Notes under the pieces: model-generated
Databases searched by the model: none
The model's input: the letters and a program-made list of their open reading frames with translations, nothing else
Told to the model about the DNA's origin: nothing
Translations under genes and position numbers: made by a program
In this document: in pieces, positions 1-11,402 of the stretch
Layout: each line of letters starts with the position of its first letter
Numbering within the stretch: position 1 is the stretch's first letter
Assembly: GCF_029784155.1 (NCBI RefSeq)
Contig: NC_073692.1
Span: 21,085,359 to 21,149,358 of the forward strand
Direction: 5' to 3'
Source: Uranotaenia lowii
Lineage: Eukaryota > Arthropoda > Insecta > Diptera > Culicidae
DNA length: 64,000 bases

Positions 1-1
1 C

Positions 2-501
2 NNNNNNNNNNNNNNNNNNNNNNNNNNNNNNNNNNNNNNNNNNNNNNNNNNNNNNNNNNNNNNNNNNNNNNNNNNNNNNNNNNNNNNNNNNNNNNNNNNN
101 NNNNNNNNNNNNNNNNNNNNNNNNNNNNNNNNNNNNNNNNNNNNNNNNNNNNNNNNNNNNNNNNNNNNNNNNNNNNNNNNNNNNNNNNNNNNNNNNNNNN
201 NNNNNNNNNNNNNNNNNNNNNNNNNNNNNNNNNNNNNNNNNNNNNNNNNNNNNNNNNNNNNNNNNNNNNNNNNNNNNNNNNNNNNNNNNNNNNNNNNNNN
301 NNNNNNNNNNNNNNNNNNNNNNNNNNNNNNNNNNNNNNNNNNNNNNNNNNNNNNNNNNNNNNNNNNNNNNNNNNNNNNNNNNNNNNNNNNNNNNNNNNNN
401 NNNNNNNNNNNNNNNNNNNNNNNNNNNNNNNNNNNNNNNNNNNNNNNNNNNNNNNNNNNNNNNNNNNNNNNNNNNNNNNNNNNNNNNNNNNNNNNNNNNN
501 N
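2..501. other. Assembly gap (500 N)
   Basis: Exactly 500 unresolved bases sit directly against the minisatellite. The round number suggests a placeholder gap rather than a measured distance, so the true length of the satellite is unknown. Confidence 0.97.
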
Positions 502-3500
502 TCATTTTTGTCATTTTTGTCATTTTTGTCAATTTTTGTCATTTTTGTCATTTTTGTCATTTTTGTCATTATTTTGTCATTTTTGTCATTTTTGTCATTT
601 TGTCATTTTTGTCATTTTTTGTCATTTTTGTCATTTTTGTCATTTTTGTCATTTTTTGTCATTTTTGTCATTTTTGTCATTTTTGTCATTTTTGTCATTT
701 TTGTCATTTTTGTCATTTTTTGTCATTTTTGTCATTTTTGTCATTTTTGTCATTTTTGTCATTTTTGTCATTTTTTGTCATTTTTGCCATTTTTGTCATT
801 TTTGTCATTTTGTCATTTTTGTCATTTTGTCATTTTTGTCATTTTTGTCCATTTTTTGTCATTTTTGTCATTTTTGTCATTTTTGTCATTTTGTCATTTT
901 TGTCATTTTGTCATTTTTTGTCATTTTTGTCATTTTTGTCATTTTTGTCATTTTTGTCATTTTTGTCATTTTTTGTCATTTTTGTCATTTTTGTCATTTT
1001 GTCATTTTTGTCATTTTTTGTCATTTTTGTCATTTTTGTCATTTTTGTCATTTTTGTCATTTTTGTCATTTTGTCATTTTTTGTCATTTTTGTCATTTTG
1101 TCATTTTTGTCATTTTTGTCATTTTGTCATTTTTGTCATTTTGTCATTTTTGTCATTTTTGTCATTTTTGTCATTTTTTGTCATTTTTGGTCATTTTTGT
1201 CATTTTTGTCATTTTGTCATTTTTGTCATTTTTGTCATTTTGTCATTTTTGTCATTTTTGTCATTTTTGTCATTTTGTTTTGTCATTTTTGTCATTTTGT
1301 CATTTTTTGTCATTTTTGTCATTTTTGTCATTTTTGTCATTTTTGTCATTTTTGTCATTTTTGTCATTTTTGTCATTTTTGTCATTTTTGTCATTTTGTC
1401 TTTTGTCATTTTGTCATTTTTGTCATTTTGTCATTTTTGTCATTTTGTCATTTTTGTCATTTTTGTCATTTTTGTCATTTTTGTCATTTTGTCATTTTTG
1501 TCATTTTTGTCATTTTGTCATTTTGTCATTTTTGTCATTTTTGTCATTTTTGTCATTTTTGTCATTTTTGTCATTTTTGTCATTTTTGTCATTTTTTGTC
1601 ATTTTTGTCATTTTGTCATGTCATTTTGTCATTTTTGTCATTTTTGTCATTTTTGTCATTTTTGTCATTTTTGTCATTTTTGTCATTTTTTGTCATTTTT
1701 GTCATTTTTGTCATTTTTGTCATTTTTGTCATTTTTGTCATTTTTGCATTTTTGTCATTTTTGTCATTTTTGTCATTTTTGTCATTTTTGTCATTTTGTC
1801 ATTTTTGTCATTTTTGTCATTTTTGTCATTTTTGTCATTTTTGTCATTTTTGTCATTTTTGTCATTTTTGTCATTTTGTCATTTTTGTCATTTTGTCATT
1901 TTTGTCATTTTTGTCATTTTTGTCATTTTTGTCATTTTTGTCATTTTTGTCATTTTTGTCATTTTTGTCATTTTGTCATTTTTGTCATTTTCATTTTTGT
2001 CATTTTTGTCATTTTTGTCATTTTTGTCATTTTTGTCATTTTTGTCATTTTTGTCATTTTTGTCATTTTTGTCATTTTTGTCATTTTGTCATTTTTGTCA
2101 TTTTTGTCATTTTTGTCATTTTGTCATTTTTGTCATTTTTGTCATTTTTGTCATTTTTGTCATTTTTGTCATTTTTGTCATTTTGTCATTTTTGTCATTT
2201 TTGTCATTTTTTGTCATTTTTGTCATTTTTGTCATTTTTGTCATTTTGTCATTTTGTCATTTTGTCATTTGTCATTTTGTCATTTTTGTCATTTTTGTCA
2301 TTTTGTCATTTTTGTCCATTTTTTGTCATTTTTGTCATTTTTGTCATTTTTGTCATTTTTGTCATTTTTGTCATTTTTGTCATTTTTGTCATTTTTGTCA
2401 TTTTTGTCATTTTTGTCATTTTTGTCATTTTTTGTCATTTTTGTCATTTTGTCATTTTTGTCATTTTTGTCATTTTTGTCATTTTGTCATTTTTGTCATT
2501 TTTGTCATTTTTGTCATTTTTGTCATTTTTGTCATTTTTGTCATTTTTGTCATTTTTGTCATTTTTGTCATTTTTGTCATTTTTGTCATTTTTGTCATTT
2601 TTGTCATTTTTGTCATTTTTGTCATTTTTGTCATTTTTGTCATTTTGTCATTTTTGTCATTTTTGTCATTTTTGTCATTTTTGTCATTTTTGTCATTTTT
2701 GTCTTTTTGTCATTTTTGTCATTTTTGTCATTTTTGTCATTTTTGTCATTTTTGTCATTTTTGTCATTTTTGTCATTTTTGTCATTTTGTCATTTTTGTC
2801 ATTTTTGTCATTTTTGTCATTTTTGTCATTTTTGTCATTTTTGTCATTTTTGTCATTTTTGTCATTTTGTCATTTTGTCATTTTTGTCATTTTTGTCATT
2901 TTTGCATTTTTGTCATTTTTGTCATTTTTGTCATTTTTTGTCATTTTTGTCATTTTTGTCATTTTTGTCATTTTTGTCATTTTTGTCATTTTGTCATTTT
3001 TGTCATTTTTGTCATTTTTTGTCATTTTTTGTCATTTTTGTCATTTTTGTCATTTTTGTCATTTTTGTCATTTTTGTCATTTTTGTCATTTTTGTCATTT
3101 TTGTCATTTTTGTCATTTTTGTCATTTTTGTCATTTTTGTCATTTTTGTCATTTTTGTCATTTTTGTCATTTTTGTCATTTTTGTCATTTTTGTCATTTT
3201 TGTCATTTTTGTCATTTTTGTCATTTTTGTCATTTTTGTCATTTTTGCATTTTTGTCATTTTTGTCATTTTTGTCATTTTTGTCATTTTTGTCATTTTTG
3301 TCATTTTTGTCATTTTTGTCATTTTTGTCATTTTGTCATTTTTGTCATTTTTGTCATTTTTGTCATTTTTGTCATTTTTGTCATTTTTGTCATTTTTGTC
3401 ATTTTTGTCATTTTGTCATTTTTGTCATTTTTGTCATTTTTGTCATTTTTGTCATTTTTGTCATTTTTGTCATTTTTGTCATTTTTGTCATTTTTGTCAT

Positions 3501-6489
3501 TTTTGTCATTTTTGTCATTTTTTGTCATTTTGTCATTTTTGTCATTTTTGTCATTTTGTCATTTTTGTCATTTTTGTCATTTTTGTCATTTTTGTCATTT
3601 TTGTCATTTTTGTCATTTTTGTCATTTTTGTCATTTTGTCATTTTTGTCATTTTGTCATTTTTGTCATTTTTGTCAATTTTGTCATTTTTGTCATTTTTG
3701 TCATTTTTGTCATTTTTGTCATTTTTGTCATTTTTGTCATTTTTTGTCATTTTTGTCATTTTTGTCATTTTTGTCATTTTTGTCATTTTTGTCATTTTTG
3801 TCATTTTTGTCATTTTTGTCATTTTTGTCATTTTGTCATTTTTGTCATTTTTGTCATTTTTGTCATTTTTGTCATTTTTGTCATTTTTGTCATTTTTGTC
3901 ATTTTTGTCATTTTTTGTCATTTTGTCATTTTTGTCATTTTTGTCATTTTTGTCATTTTTGTCATTTTTGTCATTTTTGTCATTTTTGTCATTTTTGTCA
4001 TTTTTGTCATTTTTTGTCATTTTTGTCATTTTTGTCATTTTTGTCATTTTTGTCATTTTTGTCATTTTTGTCATTTTTGTCATTTTTGTCATTTTTGTCA
4101 TTTTTGTCATTTTTGTCATTTTTGTCATTTTTGTCATTTTGTCATTTTGTCATTTTTGTCATTTTTGTCATTTTTGTCATTTTGTCATTTTGTCATTTTT
4201 GTCATTTTTGTCATTTTTGTCATTTTTGTCATTTTTGTCATTTTTGTCATTTTTGTCATTTTTGTCATTTTGTCATTTTTGTCATTTTTGTCATTTTTGT
4301 CATTTTTGTCATTTTTGTCATTTTTGTCATTTTTGTCATTTTTGTCATTTTTGTCATTTTTGTCATTTTTGTCATTTTTGTCATTTTTGTCATTTTTGTC
4401 ATTTTTGTCATTTTTGTCATTTTTGTCATTTTTGTCATTTTGTCATTTTTGTCATTTTTGTCATTTTTGTCATTTTTGTCATTTTTGTCATTTTTGTCAT
4501 TTTTGTCATTTTTGTCATTTTTGTCATTTTTGTCATTTTTGTCATTTTTGTCCTTTTTGTCATTTTTGTCATTTTGTCATTTTTGTCATTTTTGTCATTT
4601 TTGTCATTTTGTCATTTTGTCATTTTTGGTCATTTTTGTCATTTTTGTCATTTTTGTCATTTTGTCATTTTTGTCATTTTTGTCATTTTTGTCATTTTTG
4701 TCATTTTTGTCATTTTTGTCATTTTTGTCATTTTTGTCATTTTGTCATTTTTGTCATTTTTGTCATTTTTGTCATTTTTGTCATTTTGTCATTTTTGTCA
4801 TTTTGTCATTTTTGTCCATTTTTGTCATTTTTGTCATTTTGTCATTTTTGTCATTTTTGTCATTTTTGTCATTTTGTCATTTTGTCATTTTGTCATTTTG
4901 TCTTTTTGTCATTTTGTCATTTTTGTCATTTTTGTCATTTTTGTCATTTTTTGTCATTTTGTCATTTTTGTCATTTTTGTCATTTTTGTCATTTTTGTCA
5001 TTTTTGTCATTTTTGTCATTTTTGTCATTTTGTCATTTTTGTCATTTTTGTCATTTTTGTCATTTTTGTCATTTTTGTCATTTTGTCATTTTTGTCCATT
5101 TTTGTCATTTTTGTCATTTTTGTCATTTTGTCATTTTTGTCATTTTTGTCATTTTTGTCATTTTTGTCATTTTTGTCATTTTTGTCATTTTTGTCATTTT
5201 TGTCATTTTTGTCATTTTTGTCATTTTTGTCATTTTTGTCATTTTTGTCATTTTGTCATTTTTGTCATTTTGTCATTTTTGTCATTTTTGTCATTTTGCC
5301 ATTTTTGCCATTTTTGTCATTTTTGTCATTTTTGTCATTTTTGTCATTTTTGTCATTTTGTCATTTTTGTCATTTTTGTCATTTTTGTCATTTTTGTCAT
5401 TTTTGTCTTTTTTGTCTTTTTGTCATTTTTGTCATTTTTGTCATTTTTGTCATTTTTGTCATTTTTGTCATTTTTGTCATTTTTGTCATTTTTGTCATTT
5501 TTGTCATTTTTGTCATTTTTGTCATTTTTGTCATTTTTGTCATTTTTGTCATTTTGTCATTTTTGTCATTTTTGTCATTTTTGTCATTTTTGTCATTTTT
5601 GTCATTTTGTCATTTTTGTCATTTTTGTCATTTTTGTCATTTTTGTCATTTTTGTCATTTTTGTCATTTTTGTCATTTTTGTCATTTTTGTCATTTTGTC
5701 ATTTTTGTCATTTTTGTCATTTTTGTCATTTTTTGTCATTTTTGTCATTTTTGTCATTTTTGTCATTTTTGTCATTTTGTCATTTTTGTCATTTTTGTCA
5801 TTTTTGTCATTTTTGTCATTTTTGTCATTTTTGTCATTTTTGTCATTTTTGTCATTTTTGTCATTTTTGTCATTTTTGTCATTTTTGTCATTTTTGTCAT
5901 TTTTGTCATTTTTGTCATTTTTGTCATTTCTGTCATTTTTGTCATTTTTGTCATTTTTGTCATTTTTGTCATTTTTGTCATTTTGTCATTTTTGTCATTT
6001 TTGTCATTTTTGTCATTTTTGTCATTTTTGTCATTTTTGTCATTTTTGTCATTTTTGTCATTTTTGTCATTTTTGTCATTTTTGTCATTTTTGTCATTTT
6101 TGTCATTTTTGACATTTTTGTCATTTTTGTCATTTTTGTCATTTTTGTCATTTTTGTCATTTTTGTCATTTTTGTCATTTTTGTCATTTTTGTCATTTTT
6201 GTCATTTTTGTCATTTTTGTCATTTTTGTCATTTTTGTCATTTTTGTCATTTTTGTCATTTTGTCATTTTTGTCATTTTTGTCATTTTTGTCATTTTTGT
6301 CATTTTTGTCATTTTTGTCATTTTTGTCATTTTTGTCATTTTTGTCATTTTTGTCATTTTTGTCATTTTTGTCATTTTTGTCATTTTTGTCATTTTGGTC
6401 ATTTTTGTCATTTTTGTCATTTTTGTCATTTTTGTCATTTTTGTCATTTTTGTCATTTTTGTCATTTTTGTCATTTTTGTCATTTTTTT
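502..6489. repeat. 6 kb minisatellite, unit TTTTTGTCA
   Basis: About 660 head-to-tail copies of a 9-bp unit, with 8-bp (one T fewer) and 10-bp (one T more) length variants and rare substitutions such as GCA for GTCA near 1746, 2904 and 3246. The unit has no stop codon in any plus frame, so three overlapping open frames of about 1,860 to 2,000 codons run through it; they encode only F/V/I, L/S/F and C/H/F tracts and are not genes. On the minus strand the unit reads TGACAAAAA, giving MTK and DKN tracts. The array continues into the gap on its left; on the right it decays over 6490-6540. Confidence 0.98.
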
Positions 6490-8392
6490 CATATTTGAAA
6501 TGTTTTTCGTTACTGTCAATTTTTGATTTTTGTCATTCAATTAATTCTTTAGCTTTAAGATTTTTTGAGGTATTCATTTTTTTATCAATATTTTAAGTTT
6601 TTGTGGATTTATTTTCAGTATGTTGAGTTCTGAACAGTCTCGTGAAATTATAAAGTTTTTTTTCTTAGAAAAGAGAATGTGTAGGCTTTTTCTTATTCTG
6701 ATTTTATGTCTTATTAAGAAACTATTAATTCAAGAAAATGTTAATGCCAATTTCATCCTTGATTGTTCAAAACATTTTTCCATAAATTTTGTAAGTTTTA
6801 TTTTCACTGGGTAAATCAACTCATCATACTACGGTTTTTCGATAGTCTGAATAGTTGTCCTCAGAGCTTTGATCAGAAATTATATTCATCAGATATAATT
6901 CCCCATCTCTCGGATGGTGAATTATCATCAATAAGCAAGGCAGTTAGAGCGATAAACTGCAATGATTTCCTTAAATAACTGTTTTATTCGCTTTCTTGGC
7001 TCTTCTACTCCTGCCCTCTTGACCGTAACTAACAAAGAGCAATCAATTACTTTCAACTCTCGAGTGGAGTCGATTTGATTTCTTCAACCTCCTACCTCTC
7101 TTACTTCTAAGCTTCAACTCGTAGCCGTTGCGTTAGATACCTACTCAAATACCCGAAGCACCTCAGTATTCAAAGAACGACCACCATCATCGTCGTAGTT
7201 GTTCGAAACGGTTTTGTGAAATATGAAGTGCTTCCGAATGACCACTAATGAAGATTATCCCTGGAAACAGCCACCCCCTGCTGCAAGTTGCTCTCTTTTG
7301 GAGTGGTTTTTATTTTCTACTTTGGTAGAGTTGGCAGTTTTCAATTCAAGTTACCAATGTTTTTTTTTATGGACGAGGCTCAGAAACTTTCGATAAACTT
7401 TTCTCAAAGAAACAGGAAAAAATATAAAAATGAAAATCTATTATTTTTCTAAACATTTGGTCACCCGCACCTGCTGAAGTCTCAGAACCATCGAAAGCAG
7501 CTGGACCATTGCTGGTTTAACTGTAATTTCCCACATTCCACTCGAGCAGTCAGATGGAGATCCAAAGACAGAAGAAACGATTTTCCCACATTTGTCTGGT
7601 ACTACATCTCATGGTCGAAGATTTTTTTTCCTTTCTCTCTTCTAGATTCCATCAGATGGAAATGGAGAGATGAAAAAATGGAAGTTGTTCCTTTAGAGTG
7701 CAGTGATTCTAGGTGCAACGAATGAGCTGGGTATGAGTGTGGAAATGGCAATATGTTCCATTTTTTCACGCCGGTTTATCTGTTTTCTCTCACTACTAAG
7801 GGCACGTTCCATGTCCACAACCCTTCCTTCGTGTGGTTTTTTAGAATCGAAATCTGAGGTCTTGATTTACTAGTAAGTTGACCACTTTTTGATCCGAACA
7901 CCCTGTACAAGGATGACACATAGTTTCGTTGAGGTTGATGCAGTTTGAGTTCGAATCCAATGACAGCTCATTTAGTGTTTTATTCCATTCTATTTTAGTA
8001 TAACTCGATTTAACAAATGTACTTAATTTAAATTAAAATTTCCTGCGCAGCGACCCATCACGTCTTCCCTGAATATCGTGGATTAGGCTATGTTCCACGT
8101 AAGGGCGAAGTATCATGAAATTGAAACCTGAATAAATGCAGAAGAAACAAAAATCTCATACGCTGTTTTTTTCACTAAAACACTCATTAAAAACTTTTTG
8201 GATCATTGAACAGTCATTTCTGCAAGTCTTGTCAATTCTTTTTAATCGACTGGTTTCAAAGAAACTTATCCTTGCTGAATAATTTTCTGTCACCTGAACA
8301 AATTTTTTACATTATTAGCTCTATTGTCTTTAAAACACTGGAAGAATTTCAGAAGTTTTCCTCACCAAAGAAAAAAGGGTCCATGTTATTTT
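6490..8392. other. No gene recognised
   Basis: The first 50 bases are decayed satellite. From about 6960 to 7860 the DNA is less AT-rich and looks like single-copy intron or intergenic sequence. Only short open frames (under 80 codons) without start context or splice signals are present. Confidence 0.5.
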
Positions 8393-9517
8393 TGCAATGA
8401 CTGGCTTGGTCGCAGTTTAACGCACATCATTTTGAGGACAAACCGTAGTGATTATAATCTAAATGCAAAATAAAAAATGTCGGTGGGTTCTCGTGGGTTC
8501 CTTGCCAAATTATTTTATTACGTTTCCAAAAAAATCACTCAACACGTTTGAATTTTAAGTCTTTTTTTCAAAATTTCAAAGCTGGATTTGTTCATTTATG
8601 ATACGTTATAGTCTTAAAAATATTTTATTCATTACAGTCACAATCGTGTTTAGAAGTCCAGGTTTCATATTGTCTTCTTTTTTATATGTGGTTTACCCAT
8701 GGTACCCAATGCCAGCAACTCTGCGCAAAATTCTTATTCATGGATCTTTTCCTATCTACACAACGAAAAACCACATGTTTAAAGAAGAATATTGGAAACC
8801 TGGAAGTGTTTCAATCTGGAAGTCAATAATCTGTTAATTTACTCCACACAGTTAGTCGAATTACAATTGCTAAAAATTGTTTGTATTTAGATAGCTTTCT
8901 AGCGATAAACGTCAAGTTGCGTAGCCGTAGTTTATAAACCGTTCGCAACTGTAAAGTACGAGAACATGCTACTTTTAAGAAATTATTCATAATTGATTCA
9001 TTTTTGATAGACCTTGAACCGTGAACTGCATGCCCCTTTTCAAGGAAAATACTTAGCTTCTCGAACATACTCACCATGAATACAACTGCATTCAGTTATT
9101 CACCATAATCATAGTCTTTTTACCCATATTTGAAATCAAGGGTCCCGCTCCGGGGTAACACTGAAATCAATTTAATTTAAGGATTTTCTTTAAATCCAGC
9201 TGTTATTAATAAAAACGTAATCATCGTTCACCTCATTCAACATCGCAAACTCACACTGGACTTCTAAACACGATTGTGACTGATGATGAAGAAAATATTT
9301 TTTAGACCATAACGTATTATAATGAATAAATCCAGTTTGAAATTTGCAAAAAAGCTTAAAATTCAAGCGTTTTTGAGTGATTCCTTTGTAAACTTAATCG
9401 AATCATTTGCAAAGAACCCTCGGGAACCAAACCGACATTTTTTACATGCAGATAGATCATAATCACAACTGTCACTCTTCGAAAAATGAGGTGCGACCAA
9501 GCAAGTTATTGCAATTT
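8393..9517. mobile_element. Foldback element with ~270 bp inverted arms
   Basis: The left arm (about 8393-8664) reappears reverse-complemented at about 9259-9517. Shared landmarks include the outer TGCAATRACTKGCTTGGTCG, the middle phrase AAAAATGTCGGT, and the inner phrase CACAATCGTGTTTAGAAGTC. The roughly 590-bp centre has no recognisable coding sequence. No convincing target duplication could be fixed because the termini are themselves palindromic (ATTGCAAT), so the superfamily is not assigned. Confidence 0.75.
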
Positions 9518-9674
9518 GAAAAATGTATAATTTTTACCTATTTTTGCGATTAAGACAGAAAAAATCTTCAAAACGAATACTATGGAACTCTGAGGTATTG
9601 TAAAGCCTGAAACGGAAGTAAGTGAATAAAATTTTTTTCAAGTTTTCTTGAATTATTTTTTTTTTTGCAAGGTA

Positions 9675-11402
9675 AGGCTATGATCATTTAGTATCCGAGC
9701 AGTTACAAACGTGTGTATTTTAAAAACTATTCATTTGATCAAAAAACTTTCTATGGAGTAAATGAAGGAGTTAATATGACATTGAATGTTAAAATATAAA
9801 AAAAATATTTATCAATGATTTCAAGAAATACTCTATCTTTTTCATAAAATCCCTTTTTTATCTTTGCACAATTTTTTCAGTCATGTATTGATTTATTTTA
9901 TTTACAACAGAAGCAAAACCTTTGCAAAATCATGATTTTTAACACAAAATATCCAAGAAAAAAACAATTTGAATCAGGTTGGAACCTTTTCATGAGTAAG
10001 CATCTCGAAGAATTTGATATCTTAAATCCGGGTTTTAACATAATTTTTGTTGTCCATCAGAACACATCTGTCTTATTGCGTAAAAATCGGATGCACAGAT
10101 TGTGATCTTTGGAACTGATCATTATTAGTTATTTACTTGGTGTCTACTAGTCAGGCAACACTTTTTGCCTGCCGAAAAAGATTTTTTTTGAATTATTTAA
10201 GGAGTCTGCATTAAACTGCCCAAATATGTATGGAAAATTCAAAACCTGTGAAATGTTATGCGCTGCAGGTTCAAATTGATCCTAGTCCTAGTACAAGATC
10301 TCATGCCAAATTTGGGTCAGATAGGATCAGGATCAGGGGAAGGGGTCGCTCAATGAGCCTGAAGTTTGTATGGGATTTCGAGACATTTTGTTCGGGAGAA
10401 ACATGAAAAACCAGTTTTTCATCAATAACTTTGGTTCCTGTCGGCCGATTTCTTTCAAAAGCAGTTTTTCTTAAAGCCTAAACTATGAAAAATATTTCAT
10501 CCGAAGACTGCATTTCAATTAGAGTTAAGATAAGAAAATTATTAAGCTTCAAAAAATGGGCTTACTTTTTTAAGGATGGTATTCATCACTGTTAATGAGT
10601 CGAGGCGGTCAAACATATTGACGCTTCATTAACAGTGCTGAATACCACCGTTAAAAAAGTTAGCCCATTTTTGAAGCTTAATAACTTTTTAATCTTAACT
10701 CTTATCGAAATTCAGTCTTCGGATGAAATATTTGTCATAATAAAGGCTTTAAGAAAACCTATTTTTGAAAGAAATTGGCATACGGAAACCAAAGTTATTG
10801 ATGAAAAACTGGGTTTTCATGTTTCTCTCGAACAAAATGTCTCGAAATCCCATACAAACTTCAGGCTCGTTGAGCGACTCCTTCCTGTGATCCGATCTGG
10901 CCCAAATTTGGCATGAGATCTTGTACTAGGTCAAGGATCAATTTTAGCCTGCAGCGCATAACTTTTTCAAAAGTCGTCATTTGGGACACTCTTGCCTGCA
11001 TTCAGTTTTCCCCAATAACCATAGACTTTCTTATATATTTAAGATCAAGGGTTGCACTCCGATGGTTGGTTTGAACTTCGTGTTGATCCTATAGTGGCTC
11101 CTTATACTTCTTTACCATTTGGCCCGAAAAAAAAATCAGAAAATTCAACAGCTCATGAGCTTTCAAGTCAACAATGAAGAATTTTCGAGGCGCAAAATGC
11201 CTAAAAGGAGCAAATTATTTTTACCAGATCTTTTTGCATCGTAAATATCTCAAACACAAATCAAAATCTCAAAATCTATCAAAAATAGGCAAGGTAATCC
11301 TTTTCATAACCAACAAAACGCTACTAAAGTTTTGCATATCCGAGTTCTATTAACGTAGCTATCACCGAAATAAAGTGCCCGGATACTAAATGATTATAGC
11401 CT
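9675..11402. mobile_element. TA-flanked MITE-like element, carries a nested hAT hairpin
   Basis: Terminal inverted repeats AGGCTATGATCATTTAGTAT (left) and AGGCTATAATCATTTAGTAT (right, reverse complement) lie just inside TA dinucleotides at 9673-9674 and 11403-11404, as expected for Tc1/mariner-type insertion. The interior is non-coding and is interrupted by the hairpin element at 10212-10993. A shorter relative lies at 44975-45358 and matches the 11060-11400 part. Confidence 0.7.
10212..10993. mobile_element. hAT-type hairpin element, copy A (complete)
   Basis: A 782-bp near-perfect palindrome with arms of about 390 bp meeting near 10602. Ends read TAAACTGCCCAAAT and (reverse complement) AAGAGTGTCCCAAAT, variants of TAGACTGCCCCAAAT. 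It is flanked by GTCTGCAT (10204-10211) and GCCTGCAT (10994-11001), an 8-bp target duplication with one mismatch. Length of duplication, T at position 2 and A at position 7, and the TAGAGTG-type terminus fit hAT. No coding capacity. Confidence 0.85.

Noticed and set aside
911..6540. Minus-strand MTK/NDK repeat frames
   Set aside because: Same cause: translation of TGACAAAAA units.
508..6596. Three overlapping plus frames of 1,858 to 1,998 codons
   Set aside because: They arise only because the satellite unit has no stop in any plus frame; composition is three-residue tracts with no protein character.
10635..10916. 93-codon plus frame
   Set aside because: Lies in the right arm of the hairpin element; mirrored in the other copies with stops.
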